From NCBI RefSeq assembly GCF_004366595.1, contig NZ_SORE01000010.1, positions 183,519 through 247,518 on the forward strand: 64,000 nucleotides of DNA, given 5' to 3'. Numbering within the stretch: position 1 is the stretch's first letter; every line of letters begins with the position of its first letter. Positions 34,275 through 43,699 of the stretch are shown here, piece by piece. A program made the translations under genes and the position numbers. The notes under the pieces were generated by a model. It saw only the letters and a list, made by a program, of their open reading frames with translations. It did not search any database and was not told the origin of the DNA. The stretch comes from Paraburkholderia rhizosphaerae. Its GTDB lineage: Bacteria; Pseudomonadota; Gammaproteobacteria; Burkholderiales; Burkholderiaceae.

Positions 34275-37200
34275 ATGACTGATCTTTCCACGCCGCAATG
34301 TGCCGGCGGCGCCACGCTATCCGTGCATGCGACCGCGAGCCCGTCACCGCAGCGGGCCGTGCGGCCCGCGCGTCTGCGGTTCGTCACGGCAGCCGCGCTA
34401 TTCGATGGCCACGACGCATCGATCAACATCATGCGGCGCATCTTGCAGGCGAGCGGTGTCGAGGTGATCCATCTTGGACACAACCGCTCAGTCGATGAAG
34501 TCGCGACCGCCGCGTTGCAGGAAGACGCCGATGGCATCGCGGTATCGAGCTACCAGGGCGGGCATATCGAATACTTTCGCTATCTCGTCGATTTGCTGCG
34601 CGCACGCGGCGGCGAGCGGATCAAGGTGTTCGGCGGCGGAGGCGGCGTGATCGTGCCCGAAGAGATTGCCGAGCTCGAGCGCCATGGTGTGGAGCGGATC
34701 TATTCGCCGCACGACGGCCAGCGTCTGGGCCTGCAAGGGATGATCGACGATATGATCGCGCGCTGCGCGTCCGCGGCGCACGTCGATAGTGAAGACGTCG
34801 GCCGCCGGGGCGCCGCGCAACTGGCCAGCGATATCGCGCTCGCGCTTCGCGCCGGCGGCATCGCGCACGACCAGCAACGCGAGCGGGACGCACGAGACGA
34901 ACACGATGCAGCCGGACCCGCTGCCGACCACAACGGCCTCGTGTTTCGCAAACTCGCACAACTGATCTCCCGCCTCGAAACCGGCGGTGAGCCTGAAGCG
35001 GTGCGTGCCGCGCTCGCCGGCCATGCGCAGATATCGCACGCACCGGTGCTCGGCATTACCGGCACTGGCGGCGCGGGCAAATCTTCACTGACCGACGAAC
35101 TGATCCGCCGTTTTCGCCTCGACTACGACGACGCGCTGACGATTGCCGTGCTCGCGATCGATCCGTCGCGCCGCAAGTCCGGCGGCGCATTGCTCGGCGA
35201 CCGCATCCGGATGAACGCGATCGGCAACTGGGGCGCCGGCTCGCGCGTGTTCATGCGTTCGATGGCGACACGCGATGCGGCGAGCGAGATTGCCGACGCG
35301 TTGCCCGACGCCATCGCTGCATGCAAGGCGGCGGGCTTCGATCTGATCATCGTCGAGACGTCGGGTATCGGCCAGGGCGACGCGGCGATCGTGCCGCACG
35401 TCGACGAATCGCTGTACGTGATGACGCCGGAGTTCGGCGCGGCGAGTCAGCTCGAAAAGATCGATATGCTCGACTTTGCCGACTTCGTCGCGATCAACAA
35501 ATTCGACCGCAAAGGCGCGGCCGATGCGCTGCGCGATGTCGCGAAGCAGGTGCAGCGCAACCGCGGCGAGTTTTCGACGGCGCTCGCCGGCATGCCGGTG
35601 TTCGGCACGATCGCGTCGCGCTTTAACGATGACGGTGTCACCGCGCTGTATCAGCAAGTCGCGCGTGCATTGCGCGAACGCGGACTGCGTGCGGGCGATG
35701 CGCGGCTGCCATTGGTCGAAGGCTTGCGCCATTCGAGCGGGCGTCATGCGATCGTGCCGCCCGAGCGCGTGCGTTACCTGTCGGACGTCGCGCAGACCGT
35801 GCGCGATTATCGCGCGCGCGCCGAAGCGCAGGCGCGCGCCGCGCGCGAGCACTGGCAGTTGACGGAAACGCGCCGCATGCTGGCCGAACACGAACGCACG
35901 TCGTCGCCGAACAAGTCAGACGCGACTGCCGTCACGTCCGACGATGGTCACGCACAACGGCTCGACGCGCTGATCAAGGCGCGCGCCGCGCAACTCGGCG
36001 AACGCGAAAAAGCGCTGCTCGACGCGTGGCCGGAAACGGTCGCCACGTACTCAGGCGACGAACACGTCGTGACGATTCGCGATCGTGAAATCCGCACCGC
36101 GCTGACGGTCGAGACGCTATCGGGCACCATGGTCCGCAAGGTGTCGCTGCCGAAGTTCAGCGACCCGGGCGAGATTCTGCGCTGGCTGATGCTCGAGAAC
36201 CTGCCCGGCTATTTTCCGTTTACGGCGGGCGTGTTCCCGTTCAAGCGCGCGAACGAAGACCCGACGCGCATGTTCGCAGGCGAGGGCGATCCGTTTCGCA
36301 CCAATCGACGCTTCAAGCTGTTATCCGCAGGCATGCCGGCCAAGCGGCTTTCGACCGCGTTCGATTCGGTCACGCTGTACGGCGAAGAACCGCACGAGCG
36401 CCCCGATATCTATGGCAAGGTCGGCAATTCGGGCGTGTCGGTCGCGACGCTCGACGATATGAAGGCGCTCTATGACGGCTTCGATCTGTGCGCACCGGAC
36501 ACGTCGGTGTCGATGACGATCAACGGCCCCGCGCCGGCGATCCTCGCGATGTTCTTCAATGTCGCGATCGACCAGCAGATCGAGCGCGCGCGTGCACGTG
36601 CGCAACAGGAGGGCCGCGAGCCAGGCGTCGACGAACTTGCCACTGCGCGGCGGTTCGCGCTCGAAAATGCGCGCGGCACCGTGCAGGCCGACATACTGAA
36701 AGAAGACCAGGGGCAAAACACCTGCATCTTCTCGACCGAATTCAGCCTGAAAGTGATGGGCGATATCCAGGCGTACTTTGTCGAGCACGGAGTGCGCAAT
36801 TTCTATTCGGTGTCGATCTCCGGCTACCACATCGCAGAGGCGGGGGCGAATCCGATTTCCCAGCTTGCGTATACGCTCGCGAACGGCTTCACGTATGTAG
36901 AGGCGTATCTCGCGCGCGGCATGTCGATCGACGACTTCGCGCCGAATCTGTCGTTCTTCTTCTCAAACGGGATGGACCCGGAATATACAGTGCTCGGCCG
37001 CGTGGCACGGCGTATCTGGGCGGTCGCGCTGCGCGAGCGCTACCGCGCGAACGAACGCAGTCAGAAGCTGAAATACCACGTGCAGACGTCAGGCCGCAGC
37101 CTTCACGCTCAGGAAATCGACTTCAACGATATCCGCACCACGCTGCAAGCGCTGATTGCGATCTACGACAACTGCAACTCGCTGCATACGAATGCATTTG

Positions 37201-37772
37201 ACGAAGCGATTACCACGCCGACTGAAGAGTCAGTGCGTCGCGCAGTCGCGATCCAGCTGATCATCAACCGCGAATGGGGCCTCGCGAAGAGCCAGAATCC
37301 GAACCAGGGCAGCTTTGTGATCGACGAACTGACCGACCTCGTCGAAGCCGCGGTGCTGGCGGAGTTCGATCGCTTGACCGAGCGTGGCGGCGTGCTCGGC
37401 GCGATGGAAACCGGATATCAGCGTGGCCGCATTCAGGATGAATCGATGCTGTACGAGCATCGCAAACATGACGGGTCGTATCCGATTGTTGGCGTCAATA
37501 CGTTTCTCGGCGCGCATCCGCATGAAGCGCCGGTACCGGTCGCGCTCGCGCGATCGACCGAAGAAGAAAAGCAAGGTCAGCTCACGCGGCTACGTGCATT
37601 TCAGACACGGCACCGCGAGGCCGCGCCTGCCGCGCTCGAACGCTTGCAACAGGCGGTGATCGACGATCAGAACGTGTTTGCGGTGCTGATGGATGCGGTG
37701 CGCGTCTGCTCGCTCGGGCAGATCACGCATGCGCTGTTTGAAGTGGGTGGGCAGTATCGACGCAGTATGTAG
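34275..37772 (+). CDS. icmF: Fused isobutyryl-CoA mutase IcmF
   Basis: 1165 residues. Three fused parts are visible: an N-terminal B12-binding domain (about 30-165, FDGHDASINIMRRIL), a MeaI/ArgK-like G3E GTPase chaperone (P-loop GTGGAGKS at about 263-270) and a C-terminal acyl-CoA mutase domain (about 590-1165; TAGVFPF, NISGYH-like SISGYHIAEAG, QTSGRSLHAQEI). It interconverts isobutyryl-CoA and n-butyryl-CoA with adenosylcobalamin; some homologues also act on isovaleryl/pivalyl-CoA. GVFPF in place of the methylmalonyl-CoA mutase RQYAGF type supports ICM over MCM. ATG 34275 has GGGGGAG upstream. Monocistronic. Confidence 0.93.
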   Translation: MTDLSTPQCAGGATLSVHATASPSPQRAVRPARLRFVTAAALFDGHDASINIMRRILQASGVEVIHLGHNRSVDEVATAALQEDADGIAVSSYQGGHIEYFRYLVDLLRARGGERIKVFGGGGGVIVPEEIAELERHGVERIYSPHDGQRLGLQGMIDDMIARCASAAHVDSEDVGRRGAAQLASDIALALRAGGIAHDQQRERDARDEHDAAGPAADHNGLVFRKLAQLISRLETGGEPEAVRAALAGHAQISHAPVLGITGTGGAGKSSLTDELIRRFRLDYDDALTIAVLAIDPSRRKSGGALLGDRIRMNAIGNWGAGSRVFMRSMATRDAASEIADALPDAIAACKAAGFDLIIVETSGIGQGDAAIVPHVDESLYVMTPEFGAASQLEKIDMLDFADFVAINKFDRKGAADALRDVAKQVQRNRGEFSTALAGMPVFGTIASRFNDDGVTALYQQVARALRERGLRAGDARLPLVEGLRHSSGRHAIVPPERVRYLSDVAQTVRDYRARAEAQARAAREHWQLTETRRMLAEHERTSSPNKSDATAVTSDDGHAQRLDALIKARAAQLGEREKALLDAWPETVATYSGDEHVVTIRDREIRTALTVETLSGTMVRKVSLPKFSDPGEILRWLMLENLPGYFPFTAGVFPFKRANEDPTRMFAGEGDPFRTNRRFKLLSAGMPAKRLSTAFDSVTLYGEEPHERPDIYGKVGNSGVSVATLDDMKALYDGFDLCAPDTSVSMTINGPAPAILAMFFNVAIDQQIERARARAQQEGREPGVDELATARRFALENARGTVQADILKEDQGQNTCIFSTEFSLKVMGDIQAYFVEHGVRNFYSVSISGYHIAEAGANPISQLAYTLANGFTYVEAYLARGMSIDDFAPNLSFFFSNGMDPEYTVLGRVARRIWAVALRERYRANERSQKLKYHVQTSGRSLHAQEIDFNDIRTTLQALIAIYDNCNSLHTNAFDEAITTPTEESVRRAVAIQLIINREWGLAKSQNPNQGSFVIDELTDLVEAAVLAEFDRLTERGGVLGAMETGYQRGRIQDESMLYEHRKHDGSYPIVGVNTFLGAHPHEAPVPVALARSTEEEKQGQLTRLRAFQTRHREAAPAALERLQQAVIDDQNVFAVLMDAVRVCSLGQITHALFEVGGQYRRSM

Positions 37773-37891
37773 CGCGAAAAAAATATTGGGCTATCCTGGT
37801 CTCACTAACGAAATGCGAAATGATGGTGGCTCAATCACGCGCCTTCCCTGAACAAGCTGCGAAAAGGGAGCGCTACGAGGAGACCGCCAGG

Positions 37892-39919
37892 ATGAGAGTA
37901 GGCCTACCCAGTCAGCAGCAATGGCCGGATCAGGATGAAGCGAACGGCACGCGCGGTCAGCAGGAAGGCGTCAAACGTACAGGCAGTCGAGTGTCGCCCA
38001 GCTTCCGGAAAAAGGATTCGGGCTCCGGAACAGCTCGGCGCGCCGCGCCAGCCTCGAACGTCGCAACAGCGCCGGCTCCGGCAACAGCGCCGGCCGCCGC
38101 AACTGCCGGCATCCCTGCAGACAACTCGACTCATGACGAGAACAACCGCCTAGCGACGCAACTCGTCGTATCGAACGAGCTTCTGTCAGCGTCCCGGTCG
38201 TTTGCGAACTCGACCGATGCGATCGATAGAGATCTCGCGCAAAACAACGATACGACCGATCACGCGATAAAGGCGGCCGGCGCGCTGTCCGATATGCACG
38301 CTCTCCTTTCGATGGAGAAGCCGCCGCCCGACATGCAGCAGAAAATCGATCGCGTCGCGCTCGCATTAGACGGCTCAACGAAGGACGATTCGCCGCGGAC
38401 AATCGGCGAACGAGCGAAGGTCGATCTATCGGCGCTTGGCCAGCAATCTGACCTGAGCCGGTACGGTACCTATGGAAAGAACGCAAGCGCATACGCGCGC
38501 AATGTGATCTTCGGATTGTCGCGCTTCAGCAATTCCGAATTGCTGGCCAGCAAGGGCTGGTTCAAGGACTGGCGCGCCGGTGCGAAAAGCTTTCAGGCAT
38601 GGATTGGAGACGAGAGGCGTCTCGGCGCACTGCTCGCGACACGTGCGGACGCAGCCGGGAGCACGTTTGTGAAAGGAAGCCTGTCTTTCATTAACGGGTT
38701 GAACAAGCTCAGCAAGGGTGAGGATCCGGCAAAAGACTTTGCCACAGCGGGCGCGACGATCGCCCAGGGTGTTAACGAGACGGTCGTCGGCGCGGGAACC
38801 GATCTGGGCAACTACCTTGCAAAGACACGGGCGGCGGCCGCCTCATCGGGAGAGTCCGGCCCAGCCGAAGGCGCCGGGCAGACCGGCAGCACCGGGTCCA
38901 CAACCGAGTTGAAAGATTTCGATTCGCCGGATCCGCTGGATGCGCAAATCGACGAACAAAGCACCGGCGGGCATGGTCATGTTGACGAACAGGTTGCCGC
39001 GCAGCAAAGCAGTCTGCAGGACGACGTGATCAGGCGAGTCGAGGGCAAGCACCCGGACGTGAAGCAACTGGAGCTGCAGGACGCGGTTGCCGACATCGCT
39101 CCGGAGCACATCGAGCTTGAAGAGCTGGGCAAGTCGGTTAAGCGTTCGATAGCCGATGCCGCGCGAGACGCGCACGAAAACATCAAATCGATCGATGAAA
39201 AAGCAGGCGACGTCGTATCCGGACTCAAGGCTCAGGGATTCGATTCCGTTGAAGCGGCCCGGCGTTCGGATAGCGAAGCTGCGCGGCAGCTTTGCAGGCA
39301 ACTGGACGATTACGCGCGCCTGAAGCGTGAAGCGTACGACCACTTCAACCTCGCGGTGGCCGAGCGCGAGGAGGCGTTGGGTATTGCGAAACCGGCCTTT
39401 GCCGAGCTGGGCGAGGTATTGAAGACGACACCGGCAAGCGAGCGTGGCGGGAAAGTTCAGGCTTGGGCGGACAAATATGGAAAGTTCTTTGCCGAGAAGC
39501 AGGACGCGTTTCTCGCGAAGACCAATACGTGGCCGGACTGGATGAAAATTTCCAAGCCGTTGCGCATGCAACTGATTCCCACCGGGATCAACACGGCGCT
39601 TGGCGCGGTTCCATTCGGCTTTGCACTCGACGACTACCTGAGGAAACAGCAGGCAGGCAAAGTCACGACGAAAGATCAATTGGCGTTAGGCGCTGCGACG
39701 TTGAATCTCGCGGCAGGTCCGCTCGGATTCGTGCCGGTGGCCGGGCCATTTCTGTCATTTGCGCTGGCGACGGCTGGCGCGATCTGCGGCGGACTTTCGG
39801 ATCAGTACGATCAATGGAAGTACCAGGAGTATGTCGGCCGCCTTCAGGCGAAGTGTCGCGACGCGTACAACGCAAAACACCCGGATCAGGAGGTGGCGGA
39901 GCCGTTCGACGGTGGTTGA
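37892..39919 (+). CDS. Orphan ~675-residue protein, possible secreted effector/translocator
   Basis: I do not recognise this protein. From ATG 37892 (GAGGAGA upstream) it has 675 residues; an in-frame ATG at 37820 would add 24. Residues 1-90 are Gln/Ser/Pro/Ala-rich and probably disordered, with no Sec signal. The middle is helical. About 320-360 is a Gly/Ser/Thr linker; 380-540 is acidic and coiled-coil-like. Near the C-terminus are two hydrophobic Gly/Ala segments (LIPTGINTALGAVPFGFAL and AAGPLGFVPVAGPFLSFALA). A disordered N-terminus, helical bundle and C-terminal hydrophobic hairpin recall type III translocators/effectors such as HrpF or HrpK, but no secretion genes are nearby. G+C is somewhat lower than its neighbours. 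Confidence 0.75.
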   Translation: MRVGLPSQQQWPDQDEANGTRGQQEGVKRTGSRVSPSFRKKDSGSGTARRAAPASNVATAPAPATAPAAATAGIPADNSTHDENNRLATQLVVSNELLSASRSFANSTDAIDRDLAQNNDTTDHAIKAAGALSDMHALLSMEKPPPDMQQKIDRVALALDGSTKDDSPRTIGERAKVDLSALGQQSDLSRYGTYGKNASAYARNVIFGLSRFSNSELLASKGWFKDWRAGAKSFQAWIGDERRLGALLATRADAAGSTFVKGSLSFINGLNKLSKGEDPAKDFATAGATIAQGVNETVVGAGTDLGNYLAKTRAAAASSGESGPAEGAGQTGSTGSTTELKDFDSPDPLDAQIDEQSTGGHGHVDEQVAAQQSSLQDDVIRRVEGKHPDVKQLELQDAVADIAPEHIELEELGKSVKRSIADAARDAHENIKSIDEKAGDVVSGLKAQGFDSVEAARRSDSEAARQLCRQLDDYARLKREAYDHFNLAVAEREEALGIAKPAFAELGEVLKTTPASERGGKVQAWADKYGKFFAEKQDAFLAKTNTWPDWMKISKPLRMQLIPTGINTALGAVPFGFALDDYLRKQQAGKVTTKDQLALGAATLNLAAGPLGFVPVAGPFLSFALATAGAICGGLSDQYDQWKYQEYVGRLQAKCRDAYNAKHPDQEVAEPFDGG

Positions 39920-39978
39920 TTGGCGCGGCGCGCCGGACGCTCGGATTGTCTGCGTCGGGGCCGCGCGTACTGGCGCGT

Positions 39979-40938
39979 TTAGCGCGCGATGCCGAGGCGC
40001 GCCTTCGCGTCGTCGTATTCGTGCTTGAGCCGCGCGACCAGTTCGGCGACGCTCGGTACGTCGTCCATCAGACCGACGCCCTGCCCCGCACCCCAGATGT
40101 CGCGCCATGCCTTCGACTTATCGCCGGCGAAGTTCATCTTCGATTTGTCCGACTCGGGTAGCGCATCCGGATCGAGCCCCGCGGCGACGATGCTCTCGCG
40201 GATGTAATTGCCATGCACGCCGGTGAAGAGATTCGTGTAAATGATGTCGGCGGCGTTCGCATTGACGATTGCGTGCTTGTAGCCGTCGACTGCGTGCGCT
40301 TCCTGCGTCGCGATAAAGCGCGTGCCCATATACGCGAGGTCCGCGCCCATCGCTTGCGCGGCCAGAATCGAGCCGCCGTTCGCGATCGCACCCGACAGCA
40401 CGATCGGCCCGTCGAAGATGCGCCGCACCTCGCCGACAAGCGCGAACGGCGACGTGGTGCCCGCGTGGCCGCCTGCGCCGGCAGCGACGAGGATCAGCCC
40501 GTCGACGCCCGCTTCGAGCGCTTTTTGCGCATGACGCAGATTGACCACGTCGTGCAGCACGATGCCGCCGTAGTTGTGCACGGCATCGACAATTTCCTTT
40601 GCCGGCGCGCGCAGACTCGTGATGAAAATCGGCACCTTGTGCTCGACGCACACGCGCACGTCGTGTTCGAGTCTTTCGTTCGAATGGTGGACGATCTGAT
40701 TGACCGCAATCGGCCCGATCACCGCATCCGGGTGCGCAGCTTTGTGTTCGGCAAGCGCGGATTGAATTTGTGTGAGCCATTCGCCGAGCCGTTCCGCGGG
40801 ACGTGCGTTGAGCGCCGGAAAAGCCCCGACGATGCCGGCTTTGCACTGCGCGAGCACGAGTTCCGGATAGCTGACGATAAACATCGGCGATGCGACGACC
40901 GGTAGCGTAAGGTTTTGCAGAACGGCTGGCAGTGCCAT
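39979..40938 (-). CDS. Nitronate monooxygenase (NMO/2-nitropropane dioxygenase family)
   Basis: 319 residues, an FMN-dependent TIM barrel. Family marks: LPVVASPMFIVSYPELV at the N-terminus, VNQIVHHSNERLEHD, VHNYGGIVLHDVVNLRHA, VAAGAGGHAGTTSPFAL (phosphate/FMN binding), GAIANGGSILAAQAMGADLA and MGTRFIAT. It oxidises alkyl nitronates such as propionate-3-nitronate to the carbonyl plus nitrite. ATG 40938 is preceded by AGGAGAC on the minus strand. It is divergent from the dehalogenase-like hydrolase, with a 285-bp shared promoter region. Confidence 0.9.
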   Translation of the reverse strand: MALPAVLQNLTLPVVASPMFIVSYPELVLAQCKAGIVGAFPALNARPAERLGEWLTQIQSALAEHKAAHPDAVIGPIAVNQIVHHSNERLEHDVRVCVEHKVPIFITSLRAPAKEIVDAVHNYGGIVLHDVVNLRHAQKALEAGVDGLILVAAGAGGHAGTTSPFALVGEVRRIFDGPIVLSGAIANGGSILAAQAMGADLAYMGTRFIATQEAHAVDGYKHAIVNANAADIIYTNLFTGVHGNYIRESIVAAGLDPDALPESDKSKMNFAGDKSKAWRDIWGAGQGVGLMDDVPSVAELVARLKHEYDDAKARLGIAR

Positions 40939-41223
40939 GGCGAAAGTCTCCTGAGCGTCGGGCGGGCGAGTCTGCGGGAATGAATCGGTTAGATACGGCT
41001 GCGCGGCAGGCCGGCATGTTCGATGAGTGTAACGGGCCGCAACCGGTCGACTAAAACGACTTAAGTACGATCGTTCGATTATAGGCACGTAGTGTGACGA
41101 GAGTGTGGGGTCGAAGGTTGGAAGGAGAGTTCGGTTTCTATGCCTGCGTGGGCTATCCCACCTCATGCAGACACGTTGGCCTTCTACAATGCGCAGACTC
41201 ACAACGACAACGAGGCTGCACCG

Positions 41224-42111
41224 ATGTTCTTCGAGAACTTCAGACCGTTTCACGTCGCGGCGGATGGCGTCGATATCCACGGCGTCAAGGGCGGATCGGG
41301 GCCGCCTCTGCTGCTAATGCATGGGCATCCACAAAGCCATCTGATCTGGCATCGGTGTGCGGCACGTCTGGCCGAACATTTCACCGTGATCGCGACCGAC
41401 CTGCGCGGCTACGGTGCGTCGGACAAGCCACCGACCGACGCGTCGCATAAGCCGTATTCGAAACGCGCGATGGCTGCCGATCAGGTCGCGGTAATGCGTC
41501 ATTTCGGCTTCACGCGCTTTCTCGTCTGCGCGCACGACCGCGGCGCGCGCGTCGCGCACCGGATGGCGCTCGACCATCCGGACGCAGTCGAGCGTCTGAT
41601 GCTGCTCGATATCGCGCCGACCCTCGCGATGTACGAGAACACCGATCGCGCGTTCGCGACGCTGTACTTCCACTGGTTTTTCCTGATTCAACCGGCGCCG
41701 TTTCCGGAGACGCTGATCGAAGCCAATCCGGCCGCTTACGTCGACCGGGTGATGACGACGCAGACCGGACTCGCGCCGTTCGCACCGGAAGCACTGGATG
41801 CGTATCGCCACGCACTGCGGCAGCCCGCCGCGGTACACGCAATGTGCGAGGACTACCGCGCGGCCGCGACGATCGATCTCGAGCATGACCGCGCCGATAT
41901 CGAACGCGGCAATCGCATCGGCTGCCCGTTGCGCGTGTTGTGGGGCGCGCAAGGCGTGATCGAGCAATGCTTCGAGCCGCTCACCGAGTGGCGCAAGGTG
42001 GCGCGGGATATCAGCGGCCGCGCGCTGCCGTGCGGCCACTACATTCCTGAAGAAGCGCCGGACGAATTGCTTGCCGAGATGCTGTCGTTTTTCGAGGCTA
42101 TCGATTCGTAG
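41224..42111 (+). CDS. Alpha/beta hydrolase, fluoroacetate dehalogenase-like
   Basis: 295 residues. The pattern matches haloacetate/fluoroacetate dehalogenases: HGHPQ (34-38), DLRGYGASDKP, nucleophile D105 in AHDRGARVAHR with R106 and R109, the pocket pair H150-W151 (FHWFFL), CEDYR with Y211, and catalytic H272 in CGHYIPEEAPDE. These correspond to the D/R/R/H/W/Y/H set of characterised fluoroacetate dehalogenases, so C-halogen hydrolysis of short haloacids is plausible. ATG 41224 is chosen, with GAGG eight bases upstream; an earlier in-frame ATG at 41140 lacks support. Its last 14 bases overlap the convergent Lrp gene. Confidence 0.88.
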   Translation: MFFENFRPFHVAADGVDIHGVKGGSGPPLLLMHGHPQSHLIWHRCAARLAEHFTVIATDLRGYGASDKPPTDASHKPYSKRAMAADQVAVMRHFGFTRFLVCAHDRGARVAHRMALDHPDAVERLMLLDIAPTLAMYENTDRAFATLYFHWFFLIQPAPFPETLIEANPAAYVDRVMTTQTGLAPFAPEALDAYRHALRQPAAVHAMCEDYRAAATIDLEHDRADIERGNRIGCPLRVLWGAQGVIEQCFEPLTEWRKVARDISGRALPCGHYIPEEAPDELLAEMLSFFEAIDS

Positions 42112-42616
42112 CAGCCGCAGCACGCGCGGCCAGCGGTGGCAGGCGGCGTGGCACCGGCGTCGATTTGATGATCGCGGTGCTGGTTTCCGCGCGCTCGGTG
42201 ACTTTCGACAGAATCTCGTCGAGCTGCTCGATCGAGCGCAGATAAAGCCGGCAAATAAAGCAATCGTCGCCGGTTACCTTGTCACATTCGACAAACTCCG
42301 GAATACGCCGGATCACCTCTTCGACCAGATGCAACTGGCCGGGCAGCGGCTTGACCCGGACAATCGCCTGCAACGTATAGCCGAGCGCGCGCGGGTCGAT
42401 GTGCACGGTGAACTGTTCGATCACGCCCGATGCTTCGAGGCGGCGCACGCGGTCCGCAGTGGCCGGCGCCGACAGGCCGACGCTACGCGCAAGTTCGCTG
42501 ACCGGCTGCCGGGCGTCCTCGGCGAGCGCGGACAGCAGCGCGCGGTCGGTATCGTCGAGCGGCGCGGCGGACTGCACCTGTGCGGTCGATGCGGTAGAGC
42601 TGAGGCGTTTTGTCAT
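42098..42616 (-). CDS. Lrp/AsnC family transcriptional regulator
   Basis: 172 residues: an N-terminal HTH_AsnC domain (LDDTDRALLSALAEDARQPVSELARSV region, ending in APATADRVRRLEASGVI) and a RAM/AsnC ligand domain (HIDPRALGY ... VTGDDCFICRLYLRS). It binds amino acids and controls their transport or metabolism. It is divergent from a DMT exporter 124 bp away, a common arrangement in which the regulator controls the exporter. ATG 42616 gives an N-terminus of normal length. The 3' end overlaps the hydrolase gene tail to tail by 14 nt. Confidence 0.92.
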   Translation of the reverse strand: MTKRLSSTASTAQVQSAAPLDDTDRALLSALAEDARQPVSELARSVGLSAPATADRVRRLEASGVIEQFTVHIDPRALGYTLQAIVRVKPLPGQLHLVEEVIRRIPEFVECDKVTGDDCFICRLYLRSIEQLDEILSKVTERAETSTAIIKSTPVPRRLPPLAARAAAATNR

Positions 42617-42740
42617 TTGAGCCTTCGATTGACAGGTCGGCATGCATGTTGACCTAAGTTTAGCCATGTATTCCGGGCGGCGCATTCATTACACTGCGTT
42701 CATTGGTGCGAAAATGTCCGCAAGGGTTCAGGAGGAAATC

Positions 42741-43643
42741 ATGGCGTCGAATAACGACATCCGGCGCGGCGCGCTCGAGATGACCCTCGCAATGCTGATG
42801 TCAGGCACGATCGGCTGGCTGGTCGTGTCATCGCAGCAGTCGTCGCAGAATGTCGTGTTCTTTCGCTGCCTGTTCGGCGGCGCGACGCTGTCGCTCGTTT
42901 GCGCGGCGCTCGGTCTGTTCCGGCGCAAGCTGTTCACGTGGCGTATCGTTGCGCTCGCAACACTTGGCGGCGTGGCGATCGTGGTCAACTGGGTGCTGCT
43001 GTTTGCCGCTTATTCGCGCGCGTCGATTTCGATGGCGACCACGGTCTACAGCACGCAACCGTTCATGCTGGTCGCGCTCGGCGCGTTCGTGTTTCGCGAG
43101 CGCGTGACGGCGTCGGCAGTCGCATGGCTCGCGGTCGCGTTCGCCGGGCTCGTGCTGGTCGTGAAAGTCGAACCGGCGGTGCTTGCGGTGCCGGGGCAAT
43201 ATCTGCAAGGGGTTGCGCTTGCGGCGGGCGCCGCGTTTTTGTGGGCCGTGTCGTCGATTGTCACGAAGTATCTGAAGTCGACGCCGCCGCATCTGATTGC
43301 GTTGATCACGACCGCAACGGGCGCCGTGCTGCTCGCGCCGTTCGTCCGCTTCGATGCGTTGCCGGACAGCGGCGTGCACTGGCTGCAGCTTGCGACGCTC
43401 GGCGTCGTCAACACCGGCGCGATGTATGTGCTGATGTACGGCGCGATCCAGAAGCTGCCGACCGCCATGACCGGCGCGCTGTCGTTTATCTACCCGGTGG
43501 TGGCGATCGTCGTCGATCGGGTCGCGTTCGGGCAAAAGCTCGCGTGGATTCAGGTGCTAGGCGCCATGCTGATTTTGCTGGCTGCCGCAGGCGTCAATCT
43601 GGGGTGGCGAGTCGTGCCGGCGCGCCGGTTGTCATCGACCTGA
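42741..43643 (+). CDS. DMT superfamily (EamA) transporter
   Basis: 300 residues with ten predicted hydrophobic helices in two EamA repeats (about 10-140 and 155-290). The glycine- and proline-containing ends of each repeat (YSTQPFMLVALGAFVFRERV; LSFIYPVVAIVVDRVAFGQKL) are typical. Members export amino acids, amines or drugs across the inner membrane. ATG 42741 lies behind a near-perfect AGGAGGAAATC. Divergent from the Lrp gene, which suggests amino-acid-responsive control. Confidence 0.9.
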   Translation: MASNNDIRRGALEMTLAMLMSGTIGWLVVSSQQSSQNVVFFRCLFGGATLSLVCAALGLFRRKLFTWRIVALATLGGVAIVVNWVLLFAAYSRASISMATTVYSTQPFMLVALGAFVFRERVTASAVAWLAVAFAGLVLVVKVEPAVLAVPGQYLQGVALAAGAAFLWAVSSIVTKYLKSTPPHLIALITTATGAVLLAPFVRFDALPDSGVHWLQLATLGVVNTGAMYVLMYGAIQKLPTAMTGALSFIYPVVAIVVDRVAFGQKLAWIQVLGAMLILLAAAGVNLGWRVVPARRLSST

Positions 43644-43699
43644 TCCTCGTCCACTTGACGTGTCCGGATGATACGGATTGCAGAACATAGCAAGCGATT

